This document shows, piece after piece, positions 9,878-17,578 of a stretch of DNA of 64,000 nt. Below the pieces are notes generated by a model. It was not told the DNA's origin. It did no database searches and saw nothing but the letters and a program-made list of their open reading frames with translations. The stretch's first letter is position 1. Every line of letters begins with the position of its first letter. This stretch comes from GWB1-38-13 sp964608405. Its GTDB lineage: Bacteria > Patescibacteriota > Microgenomatia > UBA8517. Position numbers and translations under genes: made by a program. The DNA is taken from the NCBI GenBank assembly GCA_964608405.1, contig CAZSNC010000001.1, forward strand, positions 53,096 to 117,095, in the 5' to 3' direction.

Positions 9878-9925
9878 ATTATACGCCTAGTACGGGTTTT
9901 TATCATATCCAAAAGCCCGTGTCAA
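9878..9925 (-). promoter_or_regulatory. candidate promoter(s) for rpoB operon
   Basis: A perfect -10 box TATAAT lies at 9878-9883 on the minus strand, about 95 bases before the rpoB start, but no good -35 is found at 16-18 bases. A perfect -35 TTGACA lies at 9920-9925, just after the mltG stop, and pairs at 17 bases only with a poor TAAAAA. Either could drive the operon. An imperfect inverted repeat (CGGGCTTTT and AAAACCCG) lies between them. The site is uncertain in detail, but a promoter in this gap is likely. Confidence 0.45.
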
Positions 9926-9939
9926 TACCTGAAAAGGTT

Positions 9940-10938
9940 TTAGTTATGCCCCAAGTATATTCTTACGTTAGAGAAATGTTCTTCGGAAGTCTTTGCGTAA
10001 TGAATTTCGCCATCAGGTGAGTGTATGTAAAACCAATACTCAGAATCCTGGGGATTGGCTGCGGCTTTAAGCGATGCTATTCCGGGATTACATATTGGCA
10101 AGGGTGGTAAACCATTGTGTTTGTAGGTATTAAAGGGGGAATTTATACTCAAATCGTCTAAGGTTAAAATTGGCCACCAGTCTTCCCCACTTTTTAAGTT
10201 GGCAACAGCATACTGAACGCTGGCATCGACCTGAAGAGGCCATCCGTTTTCAATCCTCTTCCAAAGTATCCCGGCAACAATAGGTTTTTCAGAAGATGCC
10301 TTCGTTTCCCGCTCTAAAATAGAGGCCATGATAACTATTTCGCTTCTAGTGCGGTTTGTACCTTTAGGAAGAATAACTTCTCCTTCATACTTCTGGTTAA
10401 AGGTTGACTTGAGTTTATCGTATACGGCCTTTGCTCCAGCATTTCTCGGAAAAAGATAAGTATCAGGAAAAAGATACCCCTCGGAGTCTTTTGCAAGCAT
10501 AAGGAATTGCTCCTTAAAGTCTCTGCCACTTTTTTCATCCATCTCAAGCGACAGGATTATTTTTTCAACAACCTCTTCTTTTCTCAACCCTTCCGGAATG
10601 GTCACCCATAGTTCTTTCGGTCCCTTACCAAGCGCATTTACAATTTCGGAAACACTCATTGACGGAGAAAGTTCGAATTCTCCTGCATTGATATTTTTTG
10701 ATTTGTCAAAAAACTGTACATACAGTTTAAAAACCAACCTGCTTCTGATTAAATTCCTTTTATACAAATCCTCACCAATTTGCGAGGCAGATTTTCCCTT
10801 GGTTACGATAAAACTTACCCGTTCGTTTGAACTTATCGATACTGGAGACATATTATTTTTAAACCAATAGCAGAAATAGGAAGCAAGGATGATAATGGCG
10901 ACAAGCACTAATACCAAAACATAATAGGCCTTTTTCAT
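9940..10938 (-). CDS. mltG: endolytic murein transglycosylase MltG (YceG-like)
   Basis: MltG cleaves nascent glycan strands at the membrane and so limits peptidoglycan chain length. The 332-residue product has an N-terminal membrane anchor (hydrophobic residues about 4-27). A LysM-like segment (GKSASQIGEDLYKRNLIRS) follows, then the YceG catalytic region with IMASILERETK, whose Glu is the family's catalytic acid. Other family marks are YLFPDTYLFPRNA and SPFNTYKHNGLPPLPICNPG. Length is normal. Its presence, with MurJ, FtsK and a FemX-like protein in the same window, supports a real peptidoglycan wall. Confidence 0.95.
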   Translation of the reverse strand: MKKAYYVLVLVLVAIIILASYFCYWFKNNMSPVSISSNERVSFIVTKGKSASQIGEDLYKRNLIRSRLVFKLYVQFFDKSKNINAGEFELSPSMSVSEIVNALGKGPKELWVTIPEGLRKEEVVEKIILSLEMDEKSGRDFKEQFLMLAKDSEGYLFPDTYLFPRNAGAKAVYDKLKSTFNQKYEGEVILPKGTNRTRSEIVIMASILERETKASSEKPIVAGILWKRIENGWPLQVDASVQYAVANLKSGEDWWPILTLDDLSINSPFNTYKHNGLPPLPICNPGIASLKAAANPQDSEYWFYIHSPDGEIHYAKTSEEHFSNVRIYLGHN

Positions 10939-11001
10939 TGATATATTTTAACAAAAAATATTCCAGGATGTGGAGAAAGCAAAATACATAAAAAAATACG
11001 G

Positions 11002-11202
11002 TTAAACCTCTTCCAAAAGTGCCCTTCTGTATTTTTTACTGGATGGGGAATAAATAAAAATCCTTCCACACGAGCAGGTCACTTTTTCATTACCTTTCTC
11101 GTGCTTTTCTCTCTTACCATCAGATAAAGGCTTACCACAACCAACGCACCTTCCTTGGAAAAGAAGCCACGCCTGAATCGGAGCAATAACATTTTTCAAC
11201 AT
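11002..11202 (-). CDS. small zinc-ribbon protein, function unknown
   Basis: This is a 66-residue basic protein. It has two cysteine pairs, CVGC (about residues 19-22) and CSC (about 43-45), separated by a charged lysine-rich loop. This is the arrangement of a treble-clef or zinc-ribbon fold. There is no membrane segment. It lies between ruvX and mltG on the same strand and may be cotranscribed with them. I do not recognise a named family. It could bind RNA or DNA through the ribbon, but nothing in the sequence proves that. Confidence 0.7.
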   Translation of the reverse strand: MLKNVIAPIQAWLLFQGRCVGCGKPLSDGKREKHEKGNEKVTCSCGRIFIYSPSSKKYRRALLEEV

Positions 11203-11316
11203 AAAACTATGTTAAGTATATACACAAACACTTTGCCATTGCAAACTAAAAAAATGTTTCCTAAAGAAGAAATAGTACTAAGAAGTTTCTTTGCCTGTTT
11301 AAATTATCTGCCTAAT

Positions 11317-11700
11317 TTAAATGTTGTCTAGATAATTTTGAAGAATAATTGTAGCTGAGTAAGCATCTTCCAAGGTTTTCCTCTTTTTCCTTTTTATACT
11401 GGCATTAATCGATAACTCCTGTGCAGTTTGGGTTGTTAACGTTTCATCCTGAAATTTTATCTCTGAGGAAATTCTTTCTCCAAGTATTTTTGCAAACTCT
11501 TTTGTTTCTCCTCCCATTTCTCCTTCAGACATACCAACAACAACAACATCTGCCGATTCTGCTTTTACAACCCTTTTGACTTTTTCCAAAGCATCTTCCT
11601 TTTTTTCAAACCTAATGACTTTTAAGGGTTCTGCAATCATTCCCTCGGAAATAGATAGCCCTATCTTTTTTCTTCCGTAATCAATCCCCAAATATTTCAT
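11317..11700 (-). CDS. ruvX: YqgF/RuvX family RNase H-fold nuclease
   Basis: This family (Holliday-junction resolvase-like, also implicated in 16S rRNA 5'-end maturation) has an RNase H fold with acidic metal ligands. The 127-residue product shows GIDYGRKKIGLSIS at the N-terminus (Asp7), FQDETLTTQTA (Asp-Glu) near residue 83 and LEDAYSATIIL near residue 110. These are the three expected acidic positions. It is slightly shorter than the 138-residue E. coli protein. The start MKYLGIDYG is firm. It follows the sortase gene by 25 bases. Confidence 0.93.
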   Translation of the reverse strand: MKYLGIDYGRKKIGLSISEGMIAEPLKVIRFEKKEDALEKVKRVVKAESADVVVVGMSEGEMGGETKEFAKILGERISSEIKFQDETLTTQTAQELSINASIKRKKRKTLEDAYSATIILQNYLDNI

Positions 11701-11725
11701 AAAGATACCTACAAATTATACCTCA

Positions 11726-12385
11726 TCAAATCTGTGTTAACAGTGCTCTTACCACCAATCTTTTTGGTTTTAACGGATGCCCGGGTGGAACACAGGTAAC
11801 AAGACTAAGGTATGAGTCGTTAACCCTCTGATCCAATATCTCCAGATTGTCCGGTTCCACCTCAAACATATCCTTGACCCGATATTTATACACTACATCC
11901 CCAATATACACAAAAAATTCATCACCGGGGGTTAATTTCGGAATTGTCGAAAAGATTGTTAAATAGTTCTTTGCATTAAAAAATACCGGAAGTACTGAAT
12001 GCCCGAAAATAACAGTGTTGCCGAGCCTGCCTGGCATAGCTGTTCCCGGGTATTGGATAAGCCCTTCCGAAAGATCCTCACCACCTTCATAAACCGTTGC
12101 TTTTTCTATCCCCAGTTTTGGAATGGACAGATAGTATTGGCCTGTACTTTTTTGCTCTGTACCAAATTCATAACTTGCCGACCATTCTCTAATGTTTGAA
12201 TAATCCCTTCCGATTGTAGATAAAATACCATAACGTTCATTTACGGTGATTGGGCTTAATAGTTTCGGAAATCTTGTCCTGGAAGTAAGTTCATACTCAG
12301 CAATCGGATATACCGAAAAGATTATTATTAATATACCAAATACCGCCAAAATAACAGAGATTACGCGGTATTTTGCTTTCACCAT
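11726..12385 (-). CDS. sortase family transpeptidase
   Basis: Sortases cleave a C-terminal LPxTG-like signal and attach the protein to the wall or to another subunit. The 219-residue product has one N-terminal membrane anchor (about residues 8-28) and the sortase beta-barrel. The catalytic triad is visible as His129 (IFGHS), Cys198 (SLVTC) and Arg209 (KPKRLVVRA). The PPGHP run after the cysteine resembles class D/E enzymes, but I cannot assign a class. A plausible substrate with an LPEAG tail is encoded at 41174-41716. The gene sits ten bases downstream of a large membrane protein that may be its partner. Confidence 0.95.
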   Translation of the reverse strand: MVKAKYRVISVILAVFGILIIIFSVYPIAEYELTSRTRFPKLLSPITVNERYGILSTIGRDYSNIREWSASYEFGTEQKSTGQYYLSIPKLGIEKATVYEGGEDLSEGLIQYPGTAMPGRLGNTVIFGHSVLPVFFNAKNYLTIFSTIPKLTPGDEFFVYIGDVVYKYRVKDMFEVEPDNLEILDQRVNDSYLSLVTCVPPGHPLKPKRLVVRALLTQI

Positions 12386-12395
12386 TTTCTTGGAC

Positions 12396-14669
12396 TCACT
12401 TTTCAGCGCTTATGGAAATTTCTATATTGTCAGCTATTCTGGGAAGTGTCCCAAGCTTTCCGGGAAAACGGAATTTTTTAAAATTAATTACGGATCTCAC
12501 GTAACCGGGAACATTATTTTTCATATATTCATCCGCTGTTTCCGGGTATTTTCCGGTAATGTTTTTTCTAATTTCATCAATGTCAACCTGTGGAAGAAGA
12601 TTTGCGCTGACAAAAAGGGACATGTAGTATGTATCATCCTTTTTATTTTTATAAGTGAAATCAGCCTGAATCTGATCATTTTTTAAACTGTATCCACTCG
12701 GAACCCTCTCGTTTAAATATTTAAGTCCCAACTCTTCTATTTCGCTTCGTTTGGCCAACACTCCCTCCGCCTCAAGATCAAGTGTTAATTTGAGCGAGGA
12801 TCCTTCGTCACCAACTTTTTTGTCGTAATCTTTCTTTGCAACGGAATATGTAATCGAGTCTGTAATTAACATGTAATCCGACGATACGGCATTTTCCAAT
12901 TCGTCTTTGAGTGTAGTTTCAAGTTCCTCCTGAAGACTTTCAAGCAAATTCTTCTGATCGCCTTCCGAAATCGCGTTTACTTCACGGCTACTCCCGCCGG
13001 AAAAGGCCGATTCGTTGGTTGCCTCCATATCGGAGGATGAATAGTTTGATATTGTAAAAGTAGTTCCAGAGGCGAGGTTGTACTGCGCCCCGATTTCTTT
13101 TGCTGTTACCTTTACTTTGGTAATACCGCGTGTCAACACACTGCCACTTGCTACTGTAGTATCTTCATCCAGAGAAAAATTCAAACTTCCCGGCCCTTTA
13201 ACTATCGTGTTTTTTGTAAGATTGATTGAGCTGCCTGCCCGGTATATTGTAATCTCCCCCGTTGCTTTATCTCCAATCACTTTCGTACCCGTAGTTTGCA
13301 TACTTTTCTCACCGGAGGTTTTCTTAGTTACAACTTCACCGGAAACAACTGCGTTTTCAAAATCTGTTGTGTTTGATGAAGCGTCTACAGAAATTTCGAC
13401 TTCGTCTTCAATTTTTTTCGGGGAGACATACAGTGTTACTTCTGCCTTCGGGAAAAACCACCAAAAAGCAAAAAAACCACCAAGAAGAAGGAAAAGAAAC
13501 ATTAAACCGATAAAAATGGTTTTAGGTGCCTTGAATTTTAGATTAAACTTGGGGAATGAAAATTTGATTTTCGGTAGGGATATTTTGGTAAATATCGATG
13601 TTTTTTCACCCTTTTGCATTACCTGGTTTGGAGCCACCGGCTGAGGCACTGTGGGTTGGGAAATAACTTCTTCTTTATTTGCTTCTTCACGAACTTGATT
13701 TTGGGAATAGTTATCCGAGTCACTTTCCCGAAAATTCTCATAATCTCCCGATTCAGAACTGACTGTAAAACCAAAATCTTCAGGGCTCAAATTCTCCGGA
13801 GGTTCCTCCACGTTTGTAATCTGCTCCACCGATAATTCCGATTCCGGAGTTTCATTCATATTTTCAACATTTGCATTTGTGCCCAATGGAGATTCTACAA
13901 GCGGCATTACTTTTGTAACATCTCCCATCTCAGCCCCACCGGCAAGACATACAGCATAAATCTTCCTGTCAGGTGCAACAATTTCAATCTTCGGGGTGTG
14001 GAGAAATTTCACTTCCTTCAAACCTTCCCAGTCTGCCTTGATAAGCTCTTGTTTTATCTCATCCAATTCTCCTTCCTTTGAGTTATAAAGGATAATTCTT
14101 GACGGGTACGCTTCCCCCGAATAAAAACGGGAGAGTCCTTCTGTTACGTCTTCAACAACAGAAACACTTCTGGCAATTTGCGATACGCCTACAAGTTTTC
14201 CCAACCTGAAAATGGAAAGCTCCAGATTATTTTCTGAAACACCCAAAAATATCGCGTTGACCTGCCCCCCCTCCTCGCTTTTGTAATAGTTGGACAACGC
14301 CTCAGCCATTACGACAAAACCAACAGGTGTCAACGAAAGTTCCGAGCAGACTCTCTTAATTTTTGAAAGATATTCCTCTTTTATCTCGCCTCCTTCAACC
14401 CAGGAAGATACCACTCCAAAAACCACCTTAGATGGAGGATTAAGTTCCTCCGGGAAATTTTGGACTGCCGAAGAGCAGGAAGCGTCACAAGCAGAAACCA
14501 ATTCTTCATCAAGATGCCACGAAGACGGAGGGCTTATAGTCACTACCTTTACTTTGTCCCCCTCTAATTTCCATATACCGGCTGACGCCCATTCCGGCTC
14601 GATAATTAAAGACCAGAAGTATTCTTCATCATCCTCTTTCTTCTTGGGCAGGATATTTTTTAAGTCCAT
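12396..14669 (-). CDS. large single-pass membrane protein: PilM-like cytoplasmic domain plus baseplate-J-like exterior domain
   Basis: The 757-residue product starts at the ATG at 14669 (MDLKNILPKK); an upstream TTG at 14699 would add ten residues. Residues about 20-270 look like an actin-like ASKHA fold of the PilM/FtsA type (VNAIFLGVSENNLELSIFR, then VCLAGGAEMGD), but classical ATP-binding glycines are not obvious. A low-complexity acidic linker follows. A strong membrane helix (about residues 380-402) comes next, ending in WWFFPKAEVTLYVSP. The exterior part contains GDKATGEITIYRAG and VTAKEIGAQYNLASG, typical of baseplate J-like domains widespread in this group. Its role is unknown. Position beside the sortase suggests a cell-surface apparatus. 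Confidence 0.85.
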   Translation of the reverse strand: MDLKNILPKKKEDDEEYFWSLIIEPEWASAGIWKLEGDKVKVVTISPPSSWHLDEELVSACDASCSSAVQNFPEELNPPSKVVFGVVSSWVEGGEIKEEYLSKIKRVCSELSLTPVGFVVMAEALSNYYKSEEGGQVNAIFLGVSENNLELSIFRLGKLVGVSQIARSVSVVEDVTEGLSRFYSGEAYPSRIILYNSKEGELDEIKQELIKADWEGLKEVKFLHTPKIEIVAPDRKIYAVCLAGGAEMGDVTKVMPLVESPLGTNANVENMNETPESELSVEQITNVEEPPENLSPEDFGFTVSSESGDYENFRESDSDNYSQNQVREEANKEEVISQPTVPQPVAPNQVMQKGEKTSIFTKISLPKIKFSFPKFNLKFKAPKTIFIGLMFLFLLLGGFFAFWWFFPKAEVTLYVSPKKIEDEVEISVDASSNTTDFENAVVSGEVVTKKTSGEKSMQTTGTKVIGDKATGEITIYRAGSSINLTKNTIVKGPGSLNFSLDEDTTVASGSVLTRGITKVKVTAKEIGAQYNLASGTTFTISNYSSSDMEATNESAFSGGSSREVNAISEGDQKNLLESLQEELETTLKDELENAVSSDYMLITDSITYSVAKKDYDKKVGDEGSSLKLTLDLEAEGVLAKRSEIEELGLKYLNERVPSGYSLKNDQIQADFTYKNKKDDTYYMSLFVSANLLPQVDIDEIRKNITGKYPETADEYMKNNVPGYVRSVINFKKFRFPGKLGTLPRIADNIEISISAEK

Positions 14670-14699
14670 AAATAACTTGAGATAAAAGGTGATGTGCAA

Positions 14700-16523
14700 T
14701 CACTTTTGAAAAACCATATACACCCTTACAAGACCGCTACCTATTTTTTCTTGCTTATTTATCTTAACATGACCAATCTCTCCTGTGTAGGATACATGCG
14801 GACCACCACAAAATTCCCGACTTATAGCACTGCTCAAATCCCTTCCGACAAAATAAACTTTTACGATATCTGCGTATTTCTCACTGAAGGCGTGTATTGC
14901 TCCGGTTTTTAAAGCTTCATCTTTTGGCAGAACTTGATAATTTACAGGAAGATTTTGTGAAATTATGTCATTAATCAAATCTTCAATGTTTTTCAATTGG
15001 GTATCTGTCAATTTTTCGGGGTTTGGAAAATCAAAGCGACTGCGATCTTTGGTAATATTTTGACCCTTCTGAACAACATGGTCCCCTAATACTTTTCTAA
15101 GACACGCAAGAAGTAGATGAGTAGCTGTATGAAACCTCACTACTTCCGGAGAATCGTCAGCCAATCCCCCTTTAAAAACACCTGAGGATGTGGTTCTTGA
15201 TAAATTTTTATGTTTTTCGAATTCCTCCTGAAATATTTTCCTGTCTTCCTGGTCAAACTTAACACCTTTCCTCTCTGCCAGTTCCAAGGTTAATTCAAGC
15301 GGAAAACCTTCTGACTGGTAAAGATCAAAAGCAATATTTCCACTCACTTTTTGCCCTTTGGAAATTATATCCTCAAGTTTTTTTGTCCCCCTATCGATCG
15401 CCTTTGCAAATTTATTTGCTTCCTCTTCAACAATTGCACTTATTTCCGAAGTCGGCTTAACCATTATCGGTATATTATTTTCAGACAAATCTATAATTGG
15501 AAAACCCGAATAATTTCCACCCGAAAGAGATTTTGCATGAAGAACCGCTCTTCTTATAAGTCGGCGCAGAATATACCCGTGTGCCTTGTTACTGGGATAA
15601 ATTCCTCCTGAGATCAATGCAATTGAAGCTCTCAAATGATCCGCAATAATTCTGAAGCTTCTATCTATTTCCTCACTTTCACCGTATTTTATTTTATATT
15701 TTTCTTCAATTTTTCCGATAATGCCTGAAAATAGATCTGTTTGGAAAATATCCGGGTTTTGGTTAATGGCTGCCACCATCCGCTCCAACCCACCTCCAAA
15801 GTCAACATTTTTTTGCGGAAGTTCTTCAATTTTTCCCTCGTCGACTTTTTTATATTGGATAAAGACCGAGTTGCCGATTTCTAAAAACCTACCACAATCA
15901 CAATTAGGATGGCATTTTTCATTTTTATATGGTGAGTTTTCGTGAAGATGCAATTCTTCTCCAAAATCATAAAATATCTCTGAGTCCGGTCCACCAATAT
16001 GACCGACGTTCATTTCACTTGGAGTTCCCGTCATTGACCACCAATTCTTCTTTGCGCTATAAAAAACAATCTTACTTTCGGAAATCCCGATTCTTTTCCA
16101 GATTTCAAAAGATTCCGTATCTTTGGGAACATCCTCAGTCCCATCAAAAACCGATACCCAAAGCCTCTCTTTATCAAGTAACAGCTCTTTTGTTAAAAAC
16201 TCATAAAGCCAAGCCAGCTGGTCAGATTTGAAATAATCACCCAAACTCCAGTTACCCAACATTTCAAAAAAAGTAATATGTCTATTATCCCCAACCTCTT
16301 CAATATCCCCAAGCCTGATTGACGGTTGTGAATTTGTAAGCCGTTTCCCGTCTGGGTGGGCATCACCCAAAAGATATGGAACAAGCGGCTGCATTCCCGC
16401 AGATGTAAAAAGAGTTGAAGGGTCATTATCCAAAACCAATGGTGCCGGGGCAATTTCTTTATGATCCCTAGGTGAACTTTTAAAATACTTTATATATTTT
16501 TCTCTAACATCGACTGCTTTCAT
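14700..16523 (-). CDS. alaS: alanyl-tRNA synthetase, short form
   Basis: The enzyme charges tRNA-Ala and edits mischarged Ser and Gly. The 607-residue product has the class II catalytic core (TSAGMQPLVPYLLG, RLGDIEEVGDNRH, FFEMLGNWSLGDYFK, DFGGGLERM). It also has the editing domain with HTATHLL (zinc-binding histidines) and CGGPHV. It ends soon after the editing domain and lacks the DHHA1 and C-Ala region that gives the usual length of about 870 residues. An extra cysteine-rich segment (CHPNCDCG) lies in the aminoacylation domain. The stop is TGA, which shows that TGA is a stop codon here. Confidence 0.96.
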   Translation of the reverse strand: MKAVDVREKYIKYFKSSPRDHKEIAPAPLVLDNDPSTLFTSAGMQPLVPYLLGDAHPDGKRLTNSQPSIRLGDIEEVGDNRHITFFEMLGNWSLGDYFKSDQLAWLYEFLTKELLLDKERLWVSVFDGTEDVPKDTESFEIWKRIGISESKIVFYSAKKNWWSMTGTPSEMNVGHIGGPDSEIFYDFGEELHLHENSPYKNEKCHPNCDCGRFLEIGNSVFIQYKKVDEGKIEELPQKNVDFGGGLERMVAAINQNPDIFQTDLFSGIIGKIEEKYKIKYGESEEIDRSFRIIADHLRASIALISGGIYPSNKAHGYILRRLIRRAVLHAKSLSGGNYSGFPIIDLSENNIPIMVKPTSEISAIVEEEANKFAKAIDRGTKKLEDIISKGQKVSGNIAFDLYQSEGFPLELTLELAERKGVKFDQEDRKIFQEEFEKHKNLSRTTSSGVFKGGLADDSPEVVRFHTATHLLLACLRKVLGDHVVQKGQNITKDRSRFDFPNPEKLTDTQLKNIEDLINDIISQNLPVNYQVLPKDEALKTGAIHAFSEKYADIVKVYFVGRDLSSAISREFCGGPHVSYTGEIGHVKINKQEKIGSGLVRVYMVFQK

Positions 16524-16675
16524 GAATTTAAATTATAGCTTCATTTAAACTTTGAATCTATATCAGTTAATTTAATAAGATTTATAACCCCTGAAAAACG
16601 ATAAAGGCAAACATAAATCACCCTCCGACAACATTTAATCTTATTTATTAGAATTTATTGAAAAACTGAAGTATT

Positions 16676-16906
16676 TCAACTTTTTATTTCGCTTTTGTTG
16701 CCTTTTCTTAACAGTTCCAATATACCGGATAACTTTTCAGGTCTAATCATACCGCCGCCCAAAATTGAATCATCCAAAATGGTATTTACTTTTTTAACAC
16801 CCTTCCTTAAATCAAGAAGTATTAAAAACACCTGCACCCCAACGAGAAGCAAAAGCAAGGTCAAAACAACTACGACAATGATTAATAGTGACTGAACTCC
16901 GTCCAT
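16676..16906 (-). CDS. small single-pass membrane protein, function unknown
   Basis: The 76-residue product has one long N-terminal membrane helix (about residues 6-30, very rich in Val and Leu) followed by a short charged amphipathic tail ending in KGNKSEIKS. It starts five bases after the stop of the RodZ-like gene on the same strand, so the two are probably cotranscribed with ftsK. It resembles small DUF948-like helper proteins only in shape. No family was recognised. Confidence 0.65.
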   Translation of the reverse strand: MDGVQSLLIIVVVVLTLLLLLVGVQVFLILLDLRKGVKKVNTILDDSILGGGMIRPEKLSGILELLRKGNKSEIKS

Positions 16907-16911
16907 AATAC

Positions 16912-17544
16912 TTAAGGTAATTTCGGAATAATTTCGCGAACGACAACCGTCTCTTTCCCGTAACGGGACCTGGACACAAAAACAAGGTTTTTGGTATCTT
17001 TACCAACACTAATTTTATCAGAAAATTCCCCCGTTTCTGAAACCAAAACCTGTTGGTTGTTAACGGTTAATGTGGCATCGGAATCGGTCTTGCCAATAAC
17101 TTTCACCTCTTTTTCAGTAATTTCTACTGCGTTTTCGGGCTGAAGAATATCCAACTTTGGAGGGGCTATATATAAAAGATATTGATAGACAAGATAAGCT
17201 AAAACACAAAACACAGCCAAGACAGACAATGCAATTGTAATTATTTTCGGACTTACGGAATGCTTTAAATTCAAATCCGGTTTAGGATTAATTGGCAATT
17301 TCTTTTCGTTAAATGGATAATCACGCCGTAAAAATGCCGTTGCCGAGTCTTCCGGAATATTAAGCTTTTTAGCGACGGATTTGACAAACCCCTGTATTAC
17401 CGGGTATTCGGGAAGATTGTCCCAATCTCCTTTTTCAATTAAATCTATAAACTCCTTCTTAATTTTAGTATCCTTCTCCATCTGTGAGAGTGAAAGCTTC
17501 TTTTTAACTCTTTCCTCCTTCAGGAAGGACCCTATTTTTCTCAT
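16912..17544 (-). CDS. RodZ-like protein: HTH_25 domain, membrane helix, exterior beta domain
   Basis: RodZ-type proteins couple the cell wall elongation machinery to the membrane. The 210-residue product begins with a Cro/CI-like helix-turn-helix of the RodZ type (GSFLKEERVKKKLSLSQMEK, then DLIEKGDWDNLPEYPVIQGFVKSVAKKL). After a short linker comes a membrane helix (about residues 97-120). The exterior domain of about 85 residues starts PPKLDILQPENAV and looks like a small Ig-like or glucodextranase-B-like sandwich rather than the RodZ DUF4115 domain. It lies 34 bases downstream of ftsK on the same strand. No MreB is seen in the window. Confidence 0.85.
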   Translation of the reverse strand: MRKIGSFLKEERVKKKLSLSQMEKDTKIKKEFIDLIEKGDWDNLPEYPVIQGFVKSVAKKLNIPEDSATAFLRRDYPFNEKKLPINPKPDLNLKHSVSPKIITIALSVLAVFCVLAYLVYQYLLYIAPPKLDILQPENAVEITEKEVKVIGKTDSDATLTVNNQQVLVSETGEFSDKISVGKDTKNLVFVSRSRYGKETVVVREIIPKLP

Positions 17545-17578
17545 GTTAAGTTTATTAACCTATTAATATTTTTGAAGA

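Noticed and set aside
9897..9925. TTGACA-17-TAAAAA as the main rpoB promoter
   Set aside because: The -35 is perfect but the -10 is poor, and a perfect TATAAT lies nearer the gene. I list both as candidates rather than choosing.
12396..14669. Baseplate J-like domain as evidence of a contractile phage tail or type VI-like system
   Set aside because: The domain is part of a membrane-anchored protein with an actin-fold-like cytoplasmic region, and no tail tube, sheath or spike genes are nearby.
16524..16675. 152-base gap between alaS and the small membrane protein gene, examined for tRNA or small RNA
   Set aside because: No cloverleaf, strong hairpin or open frame was visible.
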